From assembly GCA_034440615.1 (NCBI GenBank), contig JAOTOM010004564.1, forward strand, positions 124,001 through 188,000: a DNA stretch of 64,000 bases. The letters run 5' to 3'. The DNA is from Ashinkailepas kermadecensis (Eukaryota > Arthropoda > Thecostraca > Neolepadidae). The notes under the pieces were generated by a model. That model searched no databases, was not told where the DNA came from, and was given only the letters and a program-made list of their open reading frames with translations. Both the position numbers and the translations under genes were made by a program. Shown here piece by piece: positions 25,596 to 37,500 of this stretch (position 1 is the first letter of the stretch; each line of letters opens with the position of its first letter).

Positions 25596-28500
25596 GTATG
25601 CTGGCACAACTTGTTGGCATGTTGTCCATTGGCATACTTGCCAGGTGATCAATGTCGACCTCTGGTTTGAAATTTTAAAGTCAATCTTGTTTCTATTTTT
25701 AAAGCATTCGAATACCAAGGTTGCTTTGTCACTTGGCACCTGCTGTGCACCAGCTAATGCTGCATCGTGATGTGTGCTACGCAGTGATTAATTATTCATG
25801 AAATAAGGTGGAATATACCACCTATTGAACAATGAGGAGACATCCTTCCCAAAGAAGTATCAACATCGTGCCTCTTGATGTGTGTTTATGAAGTCTCCAT
25901 GCCTTGTTTCTAATGGTGGTTTGTGTGTAAGTATCATGCTTATGCTCATCATTACATATTGTGAAACATAAACATCTTCTAACTAACGCGATTTCAGGCA
26001 ATGAGATTACCATGGTATGGTCTACTGTTCAATACAATTTGCTGATAGTATAGCAGTCTTATCATTATCATTAACATAAGTATCCATATATTAGGTGTCT
26101 CCAAGATGAACTAGAAAGATGCACATATAAGCAGGCTATGGGCTAAAAATTGAATTTAAAGGACTTATATGATGTTCTAAATGACCTCGTTTCCATGGGA
26201 ACTTTCGACATCTTAGTGGACTCGTTTCGACATCTCACACCTAACGAAAAACCAATATTTTAACGCTGGTGCTACATGATGCTGATAACATTACATCACC
26301 CATGATACACCCACTACTCGTCTCTTATGACGTGCGTGAGTTATCCATGACTTATGACAGGTCCGTTGCCTCCTGATGATGGTCTTCTCGTGGTCCCAGA
26401 AACCCATGATCACTCCCGTGAGCCAACCATGGCTCGTTATTATTCTCATGACATGTTCGTGACCTGTGGTCACTCTCGTGACCCATTCGTAACCCGTGAT
26501 TGCTCTCATGATCCGTAAGTGAGCAATAATCACTCGTGGCTCGTCCATAGCCCGTGATTACTCTCATGACCCGTCCGTGATCAGTAATCACTCGTGACCC
26601 GTCCATACTCCATGGTCACTCCGTAGCCCGTGATGATGTCCGTAACCCGTTCGTGGCCTGTGATGACTCCCGTGATCTATCGGTAACCCGCGTTTGGTCT
26701 GATGAGATGTCCATGAGCCATGATTGCTCCATGTAGCCTTTCTGCGACCCGTGATTTCTATCGTGGCACATCCGGTTCGATCGTGATGGTGGAGGCCTGA
26801 AAGCCCTCCACGTCGAGCTGAACCCCCACCCCGACCCATATGTTCCCCGACCTCGAGTCGCGCAACGGAGTGGGCTCTACCGAGAGGGAGTCGCCAACCG
26901 AGTTTTGCTGTCGGCGGTCGCGATCGCGGAACCAAGCACCCCCTGCTGTGGAAACTGGAACAAAGATTTTACCTCACTCTAGTCTCCCCAGTTTTTAGCT
27001 TACGACTTTCACAGCCGTGAACGTGCAGTGGAACAGTTTATCTGAAATCGCCCTCTCCGTATTCTTAGCATGGGAACCTTTTATCACATTTTACATTGCC
27101 AATTTGGCAGACCTCCGTGCTGAGCTCATCCTCTGCAGTTCAGAGATTGTGGATGTGGATATGCACCTTTTTAGTGTGGTTCGTGGAGGAGGATGTCGGC
27201 AATAGTGGCAATTTTCCTGTCTGGTCCGTTTTATCACTCGTGTTGTGTTGTGTTGTCGACCTTTGAAGTGGTTAATCAAGCTGACTGGCAGTCTTGTCAA
27301 TCAGATCATGAAGGTAGACCCCGTGACCACTCCGACTAATCCGTCTCGGCGGAAACATTCGCAACGACAACTGCAGAGTGCTCAGCAGCGCATGTCTCGC
27401 TCATCGAGGACTTCGCTCCGAATACCAGTCCTGTGGTGGTCGGAGAAGTGTCGAGGGGCATTGCGTGCCAGGAAGAGGGCGCTTCACACTTTCAATCGCA
27501 GTAGTTGTACGTCAAGTTTGATAGTTTCTCTCAAAGCACGGCGTTTTTTAGGCGGGACTCGTGGAAAGCGTACGTATGCACGTTAAATCGTCTCACATGA
27601 TTGCCATCTGTTGGTCCCGCATAAAGCGCTTCAATTGAAAGCACACTCCAGTTTCCCTTCTCTCTTTGCACATGGATGGATGAGACAGCATTGACCCGAA
27701 AGAAGTAGCCGACAATATAGGACGTGCTTTGACCGCACTCTCAGAAAATAGGAACAGCCTGCGTTTTTCGAGCCACATGACTCGGGCGAGGCACGTTTTC
27801 TTGATTTTTTTATCAATTGAAGCCTCCTTGAATACAGCAGTCCACTATCTATTGATGAATTGGCTGTAGCAATCAGCATTCTCAAGAGCGAGGGGCTGGA
27901 TACACCACATAATGATATCATTAAACGTCTACCAGCGGCAGTTTTAAGCATACTGCCATAAGCCATAAATATGAAGTGTGGGCAACAGGCGCATTTCCAT
28001 CTTCGTGGCAGGGATGCAATTACAGTGTCTATATGCACGGATCCAGAAGCCAGGCTAGAGGGGCAGTTAAAAAACATTGATTTATTAAATAAAAAACACA
28101 CCCTGGATCCGCTCCTGCGCATATGTAAACCAAATAAAACTGGCAAGGATCCACTTCATTATCGCCCCATGTCGCTTACTTGCTCCTTATACAAGTTCCA
28201 TGAGAAAATGGTGAATGTCCGACTGATGTGGTTTTCATAATGTGAGTCTCCTCACTATGATACAGAACAATTTCCGAAAATATCGCAGTACCCTTAGCCA
28301 CAGCTTAACACTCGATTCCGTTGCGTGCTCTGGTTTTATGAAACGATGCCATACCGGTGCAATATTTTTCGCGTTGACAGCGCATATGATGCGACATGGT
28401 AACACGGTATTCCGATGAAGTTGCACCGCATAGGTGTCAGGCGCTCTATGTGGTATTTCTTAACCAACTCTTTAGCTGTCAGAACCTTCCGTATTAGAGT

Positions 28501-31500
28501 AGGAGAGTTCCTCTCTGACACATTGGAACAAGTTGGTGAAGTACCACATGGAGGTTTATTGAATGTCGCTTTGTTCGCTATTGTCATGAACAATATGGGT
28601 ACTATTACTTACTTCCGTAGGGAAAGCACTATTTGTGGGTGATTTCGCCATTTGGTGTTCTTCACACACTGTGCACGTTGTAGAGATGCAACTCCAGCTG
28701 GCTGTCCTGAAGGCGTAGAGTTGTTGTCACAAAATATGATTTGCCATGTCCACATCGAAAACCACTGCTGTTCATTTTTTGCCGCAATTGCTCTTGCATT
28801 GGTCTGGTGATTAAGATAAACGGAAACTATTTCATTCAAACCAGTTGCCAAGTTTCTAGGTGTGTGGATTGGCCGACGACTGACACACAGCACCCAATTG
28901 AATGCCCCTGCGCAGAAATGCGCAAATAGACTGCAGGTGTCGAGGACTGTCTCCAGAAACTCCTAGGATTGACTATGGGTGTTTTATTTATGACAGAACG
29001 TGTATCACGATCAAGCGTCGTCTTGACGTTCATAATGAAGCCCTTCGTATTATCGTATTTCACCAGCTGATAGTTTAGTGGCAGAGGCGGATGAGCCTCC
29101 TCTTGCGTTGCGCTGTAGGTTATTGGGAGTGAGATATGCGTGGAAGGTTGCCCATAGCCGAAAACATCCAGCCTGTCGGTGGATGTCATCGGGGCCCTCA
29201 ATGCCACGTCAGTTGCCCCGTAGTCAGCTTGGCTTACCTTTTTCCGCCCGCATAGTCTCGACCCTCTGTAACTGCAAAATTCGACCGGGTTATGTCTCAC
29301 GTGCTGTTACTCCAAGCACTCCCCCTTGGCAGGCTATCCCACCACATATTAACGTAACTTTGGCATGTTCAAATAAATAGATGTAAACTACGAGGAACTC
29401 CTGATGAAAAGAACAACATCGTGATTTCTCACGGGTCTATACAGACGGCTCTAGGTCCATTTCTGGAGTTGGAGGCGCTTGCGTCAGTTGATATGGTGTT
29501 GGATCCTTTTGTCTGCCGCAACACTCATCAATTTTTGCTGCTGAACTGTATGCCAATTTGCAAGCTCTTTATTTTGTCTAAGATGACCAGTTCACAAAGT
29601 ACATGGTTTTCACTGGTTCCCTAAGCAGTCTTTGGACAATTAAATATTTCAACCAGGATAATACGCTTGCCCGCGGGGTCATACGGGTCGTTCAATCTCT
29701 AAATGGCGTGGGCCAAAACATCTTCTGCGAGATCCCCAGCCATGTCGGACTTGCTGGAAATGAAGCTGCTGCCATGGCCGCATAGCACAGCAATGGTCGT
29801 GAATTTTGCTTATCTCTCCATTAAAGATATCTATATCCTTTTATATTATCATGTATTCGGGCAGAATGGGAACGAGTCTGGGGCTCCAAGTGTCGTAAGC
29901 CGAGGGTTCTGAAGCCGGCACTGGGACTGCGGCGGCCCTCACACCGGACCCCACGACGGGAGGAAGTTACGCTCTGCCACTTGAGGATAAGCATTCCTTG
30001 GCGAGACACATAGCTACGTGCTGATTAGAGGTGACTGACCTTTATGTCCACGTTGTTCCGGCCCACTTACTGTGTACCATGTTTTGGTAGACTGCGTACG
30101 GTTTGAACCCCCACGCCGCCAGCTTTTAGGACAGCTGAACGCCGACGCCTCTTTGCGTACCCTATTAGATAACGACTCTGAGGTCGTGGCATCTTGCGAC
30201 ATTTTTCCCTTCCTCCAAAAAGTAACTTCTGATGTGATATAACGTTGTTCCTGACGACTAACATCTGGCTACTGTAACAACATTGTAGATTGTCTGAAGA
30301 AATCACAGCGTAAAATGATTTGAGCTCAAATTCATCATAACCTGGTGACCCACTTGCATATCCCGCAGGTGCGGTGGAGATGGAGAACGTGCCGCTGCGG
30401 CGCGACGCCCTGGCCAGCCTGGATCTGCCGGTGCGCGTCACTGCCGGCTTCGTCGGCAAGATCCGGCTGTCGATCCCGGTGCGCCGGCTGAGCAGCGAGC
30501 CCTGGTCAATCTGCATCGAGCAGCTGTACCTGGTGCTCGGGCCCGTCCGTCCCGAGGAGGTAAGGTCACTGGTGGGGCACTCCTTCCTCTCCCTCCCCCC
30601 ACGTCCCTCTTCGAGCATTGACTTTGTTCGGTGTGAACCAATAAAAGTGTATTCTACGTATTTCTTGGAGAATCACAAATTTGCAGGTTGGGTGCTGTGT
30701 GACCAACGCAGTCGAATGCGCCCATAAGCCCAAATAGCCAACCAACCAACACATTTTTGGGCTGGTCGCCTGTGCGGTGTGCTCCAGTCTGTTGAGTTAC
30801 GCGGACTGATGCGGAGTACACTGTGATGGGTGCCATGTGTGGCAGATGGACGCATTGCACTATGATGGGTACCGTGTGTGTGACAAATGGACGCAGTACA
30901 CTGTGATGGGTGCCGTGTGTGGTAGATGGACGCAGTACACTGTGATGGGTGCCGTGTGTGGCAGATGGACGCAGTACACTGTGATGGGTGCCGTGTGTGT
31001 GGCAGATGGACGCAGTACACTGTGATGGGTGCCGTGTGTGTGGCAGATGGACGCAGTACACTGTGATGGATGCCGTGTGTGGCAGATGGACGCAGTACAC
31101 TGTGATGGGTGCCGTGTGTGTGGCAGATGGACGCAGTACACTGTGATGGGTGCCGTGTGTGTGGCAGATGGACGCAGTACACTGTGATGGATGCCGTGTG
31201 TGGCAGATGGACGCAGTACACTGGGATGGATGCCGTGTGTGTGACAGATGGACGCAGTACACTGTGATGGGTGCCGTGTGTGTGGCAGATGGACGCAGTA
31301 CACTGTGATGGATGCCGTGTGTGGCAGATGGACGCAGTACACTGGGATGGATGCCGTGTGTGTGACAGATGGACGCAGTACACTGTGATGGGTGCCGTGT
31401 GTGTGGCAGATGGACGCAGTACACTGTGATGTGTGCCGTGTGTGTGGCAGATGGACGCAGTACACTGTGATGGGTGCCGTGTGTGTGGCAGATGGACGCA

Positions 31501-34500
31501 GTACACTGTGATGGGTGCCGTGTGTGTGGCAGATGGACGCAGTACACTGTGATGTGTGCCGTGTGTGTGGCAGATGGACGCAGTACACTGTGATGGGTGC
31601 CGTGTGTGTGGCAGATGGACGCAGTACACTGTGATGGGTGCCGTGTGTGTGGCAGATGGACGCAGTACACTGTGATGTGTGCCGTGTGTGTGGCAGATGG
31701 ACGCAGTACACTGTGATGTGTGCCGTGTGTGTGGCAGATGGACGCAGTACACTGTGATGGGTGCCGTGTGTGTGGCAGATGGACGCAGTACACTGTGACG
31801 TGTGCCGTGTGTGTGGCAGATGGACGCAGTACACTGTGATGGGTGCCGTGTGTGTGGCAGATGGACGCAGTACACTGTGATGTGTGCCGTGTGTGTGGCA
31901 GATGGACGCAGTACACTGTGACGTGTGCCGTGTGTGTGTGGCAGATGGACGCAGTACACTGTGATGGGTGCCGTGTGTGTGGCAGATGGACGCAGTACAC
32001 TGTGACGTGTGCCGTGTGTGTGGCAGATGGACGCAGACGCAGAGGAGGCGGCCGCACGGCAGCGCCACATGTGGCAGCTGGACGCAGTACACTGTGATGG
32101 GTGCCGTGTGTGTGGCAGATGGACGCAGTACACTGTGACGTGTGCCGTGTGTGTGGCAGATGGACGCAGTACACTGTGATGGGTGCCGTGTGTGTGTGGC
32201 AGATGGACGCGGACGCAGAGGAGGCGGCCGCACGGCAGCGCCACATGTGGCAGCTGGACGCCGTGGAAGCCGCCTGGCGTGCCGAGCACGAGGCCAAGCA
32301 GGAGACATCCTACTACGCGGCCAGCTACAGCAGCTGGGTTAACTACGGCAGCAGCATTGTCGGCAACATCGTCGCCAATCTGCAGGTGGTGGTTAGCTCT
32401 GACAAGGAAAATTGAGCGAGCTAATCAATGAAAGAACAAAAGATTATGTGATGGAATAGATTAATGGGCTCTTTAACATAAATATATGGGTCCAAGGATG
32501 AATGCAGATAGGAATGTTGTTAAGGACGGAGATGTCCAGAGTCGCTCCATCCACTGTTCGCAACGTACGCATATGATCCGAGGAGTCTCCTCTAATCTGA
32601 CTTCGCCGTGCTCTCCCAGTTGACGACCAGTGATGTGCACGTACAGTGCGAGGAGTCTCCTACCTTCTGACCCCACCATATACCCCCAGCTCACGACCAG
32701 TGATGTGTACGTGCGGCGAGGAGTCCCCTTCCCTCCGACCCCACCATCCACTCCCAGCTGATGATCAGGGATGTGCACGTGCGGTGCGAGGAGTCCCTGC
32801 CCTCTAACCCCCCTCCTGCAGCTGACGATCAGAGATGTGCACGTGTGGTATGGTGAGTCCCCTACCTTCTGACTCCACCCTCCGCACCCAGCTGACTATT
32901 AGAGATGTGCTGTATGGTAAGTCCCCTGCCCTCTGACCCCACCCCCTCCCCCAGCTGACGATTCGGGACGTACACGTGAGGTACGAAGAGTCTGGGTTTG
33001 CGGCCGGTCTGACGATAGCGGCGCTGACGGCGCAAAGCTGCGACGATCGCTGGGTGCCCGGCTTCGTGACCGAAAGTCGCGACAACATGCGCTTCAAGCT
33101 ACTGGAGCTGCAGCAGCTGGACGTCTACTGGGACACCAAGGCAGAGATGTACTCTGACCTCAGCATTGGACAGCTCGCTGTAGGTGGCGCAAGGCGTGAG
33201 CCGCACTAACGGTTAGGTCACTGTCTTGAAACTGTGCTACTGCATGCTTCGGGGGACAGCGGTCGTCAGAGATGGCCGGTGTTGAGTTAGGGGGTAGTCT
33301 GGTCTCGGTGGGTGGGCAATGACTGAGTCACATGGTTCTATATTGAGGAGAAGATGACCAGACAAGACTGTAGGTTGATGACGGGACAATGCTTCGTTAT
33401 GATGTTTGGGGCTGGATGGTCTCGCGACGATCTCGGGCCATTTGTCAACAGGTGACAGTATCGGACTGTGATCCGGGGCGTGGCAATGTCGGGCCGTGTT
33501 TCGGGTGATGATCTTGGGCCGTGTCTCGGGAGGTGATGATCTTGGGCCGTGTCTCAGGAGGTGATGATCTTGGGCCGTGTCTCAGGAGGTGATGATCTTG
33601 GGCCGTGTCTGAGGAGGTGATGATCTTGGGCCGTGTCTCAGGAGGTGATGATCTTGGGCCGTGTCTCGGGAGGTGATGATCTTGGGCCGTGTCTCAGGAG
33701 GTGATGATACTGTGCCGTATTTCAGGAGGTGATGATCTCAGGCAGGCAGCACGAGTTTCTGCTGTCGCCGGTGACGGTGCAGGCGCGGCTGAAGCGAGAC
33801 TGCTGCGAGCGGCCGCTGCGCTCGCGGGCCCGGCCGCGCCACGTGCTGGACCTGCAGTGCGAGCGGCTGTGCCTGTCGCTGGCCGACTCGCAGTTCCGCC
33901 AGGCGGTGCGCTGCGCGCGTAGCATGGAGGTGCTGAACCGACGGCGCCGCTGTCTGCGCCACCGGCCGGCCAGTCCGGTCGGCGCCGCTCCCGCCGCCTG
34001 GTGGCGGTTCGCCATCCTGACGCACGTGGATCGGATCGAGCGCCGCCGCCGGAACCGCACGTGGCCGGCGGCGGTGGCGCGCGCCGCCGAGGCGGTGCAG
34101 TACGCGGCCGTCTACTCCGAGCATCTGCGCTGCCCCGCCACCCTGTCAGCCGAGCAGCGCGCGCTGCAGCAGCACGTGGAGGCGCACTGGGAGTACGACT
34201 CGCTGGCGGCTCTGCGCGAGTGGTGCATGCTGCGCGTGGAGCGCGAGGAGGCGCGACGTCGCGAGGCGGGCGCGACGACGGCCGGCAGCGGGCGCAGTCT
34301 GCTGCAGTCGTGGTTCCCGCTCTGGGGCGGCTGGTACGCCAGCACGGACGACTCGGAGCGGGCGGATGCCGAGAGGCCCGAGCTGGAGCAGGCGCTCGAT
34401 CAGATGGTCGACACACTGGACAACAGCTCGGCGCTGCGACGGGACGCCGTATTCGGCCAGCTGAACTTCAGCCTCAGCCAGGCCGAGATGAAGCTTGTCC

Positions 34501-37500
34501 ACACATCCAGCGCGGGCCCTGAGAGGTAAGCTTTGGATGCTGTCTCAAATTGGCTTGATGACGAGTTCTCTTTTTCTCGGTGGTATTGGGTATTCCGCTC
34601 AGTACCTTCAAACTAACAATGATTTTGCGCTGTATTATAAATGTATTGCTCGAGGCCCAGGATGTCACTATCCAGTTTTCATTTACATGGGTGCCTCTGT
34701 TCGGTCGTCAGCTGCCTGCTACGTTTGAGTTCAAAATCGTAATTCCTACCTTTTCATTAGTCATCTAGTTGATGCACTTGAAACAATTGTCATTCTTCTA
34801 TGTAACGAATATGTTCTATGTCTCCCTGTGTGTAACGTTAGTCGTCGGTTATCGATCCGTTCACGGTGATCGTTGCGACATATTGGAAACCGTTTGGGCC
34901 ATCCAATGCGGAATTCTCCTCGGTCAGGGAAGACCGAGCCCGATACCACTGGTGTGCGACAGAGGCATCCCGCACTTTGAGCACGGTCCTTGTGCCGCTG
35001 GTGTGCGCTATAGACAGCCCCACCTCGAGTAGGGCTAGGCGGCCCCGATGTCACTGGTCCGGCCGCGTTGGCAGGCGGGCGCTGTTCGACCTGGCGTTCG
35101 AGAAGGTGGAGGTGGGCGTGGAGTCGCGGCCCCGCTCCGGCTCGCACCTGCTGCAGGTGTCGCTGGGCGCAGTGTTCCTGCACGACCACGCCACCGCCGG
35201 GTCGGCGTTCCCGCGGCTGGTGGCGCCGCAGCAGAGGCCGCTGCCGGCCGGCGCTCTCCGCTCGCTGGCGCGGCTGTCCGGCCTCAGCTCGCTGTTGGCC
35301 GGCGCCGCGCCCGCCGCCGACCAGCCGCCCCTCTTCGAGCTCATCTACGAGAAGAGACCGTTCAACAGCCGGGCCGACTACAAGTACGTGAGCCGTTTAT
35401 GTGGGCAAGAAACGCGTGGTGGTCCCTATGCGTGTTCGCGTGTTTTTTTTGTGGGGAGGGGGCGTGTGTTATCTTTTCTCCTTTGGTGTTGTTGCTGTAT
35501 AAACGGCGTATGGTGCATTTTATCAGAATATTAACACAACTCGGTGTGTCCTCTTCCTGATAGGGTACTGGAGGCTATTGGTGTAATATATCCCCATCTC
35601 ACCAGATCTTACTGGCCCAACGAGATCATGGGGTAATAGGCTTAAGCCTCATATGTGAGTACATCAGCTAGTTGTTTCCTCCTCATAAAGCACGTTGCCA
35701 CCTGTTTGATGTTGTCTATAGCCAAAGCTAGACCGTGGCGAGGCATGACGCCGCCTGATTTACAAGCGACACGTGACTTCCATGTGCAGTCGTTCCATAT
35801 GCAGGCTGTGCATGGCGTCGCTGTTCTCGGGCTGCTGGTGACACCACTCTGTGTGCAGGCTTCACGTGACCTCCCGGTCGCTGGACGTCGTCTACAATCC
35901 GGAGGCGTTTCGGGTGATGCGTCAATTTTTATCGGTAGTGGAGTCGGACGCCGAGCGGCTGGCGCAGCTTGGTAACGCTGCCCGCATTAGGTCAGTGACG
36001 CCGACTTCTTCCGTCGGAACTCGGTGGGGTGCGACGGACCAGCTCCATCTATAGGTGCTGCAGTTTGAATATACAGAGGAGTTTTAGATTCACTTGGGTT
36101 CTCAAGTGTGCATTGACCTCCCATGCAGCGCAATCTGCCTACTAGCACGACTTGCAATACCATTACGAACCGGCATCGAGTTTCGAAGTTGGAGTGCAAC
36201 GCGCAAAATAATCAACAAGTTTTGATATTGTGTTACTTCGTTATTAGCAGGAAGATGCCTAATTATACAAATGTGTTCTTATTTAAGAATTTGCTTCTGG
36301 TATAGCACCTGCATCTGGTAGACAACCACAACACACTCTTGGTACTTAAAAATTGGTCACCTTTTTGTTTGGTAAAAGCGAAGTTTGTTTCTGAATAATG
36401 AATATGAGACGTACGAAGGCCAGGTGGTATGAAGTAAGCGTAGCTATTCGTTAGCTATGTCGGTTTCAATAAGTATCACCCCAAATTTCCGTCGGTGGTA
36501 ACTGACAATTAAAAAGTATGCGAACAAGAAGAACTGCACAAACCAAAGTTCCCTCTTCGTACTGCAAGAAGCAAACGACACGACCGTTGTGCAGGCTTGA
36601 TGAAGTGTGTCCGGTAAGGCTGTGTCAGGCGTCCGCCTGGTATGACTCTAACCCCGCCCGGTCACCATTTTGTCAGATACGAGTCCCTGAAGCGACAGAC
36701 GCGAGAGGAGCTGATGCAGACATGGGATCAGATGCTGGAGGGCGACAGCATCTCCAGGAAGCTCTGGGACGTCATGTTCAACATTTCCGCTCCACACATC
36801 ATCCTGCCGGAGTCGTTGCAGGTGAGTGTGCCGTCTTCGCCGCCGCGCCGGCTGCCGTCGCCAAAACTGCTCATCGGATCCCGGAATGCTTCTCGGTTTG
36901 ATGTGTTTGGTCTCTATGTTGTCCATCAGTTGGCCTGGGTGGGTGAAACTATGCGTTGGTTAAAATAAGAACAGTGAGCCTGGCGATCTGTTAGTTCATT
37001 GGTTTTGACTTTATCTTGGGGACGAAGGCTGTACGTTTTGAGAATGCGATTGTGGAATCCGATCCTCAGTCGCGTTTTGCAATCCGATCCCGATAACTTA
37101 ACCCTTGTCATTCTTCGTGTTGAGATCGAGTGGTGCGGAAACTATTAGCGGATTGCTGAACACCCGCCTACTCCAGCGATACTCATTACCAAGTTTGACT
37201 TGTTCAGGTTACTTACCAAATCAAAAGGTTAAAAACATCGTCAAAGTCGATCGTCAAGATCGTTTCAAAGGTCACGTGATTCGAATGCTATGATTGATAA
37301 ACACTATTTTGCAGAACAGTTCTAAGTGAGATTTGCCGTATCCATATATCTGTCGTAACAAGGACTCACTCGGATGGAGATATAACCCGCTCCATCATTC
37401 TGATGTAGAGAGAATTCAACGAGCCGTTTTTAATTGTAAAACCTTAAAAATCACTGGAGACCAGGGAATAGAAGAACCCATTTTCTTAGGAGGTTGAACA

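Noticed and set aside
32027..32085. A real alternative exon 3
   Set aside because: Has the acceptor but no donor and no exon body; it merges into the array.
30654..32308. Three minus-strand ORFs of 482-547 codons, histidine/threonine-rich
   Set aside because: They run through the 41-bp array. The unit has no stop in any reverse frame and its length is not a multiple of three, so one peptide cycles through all frames. No start context or similarity.
33694..34416. 240-codon minus-strand ORF over VPS13D exon 5
   Set aside because: Shadow of a GC-rich exon; arginine/alanine/proline composition only.
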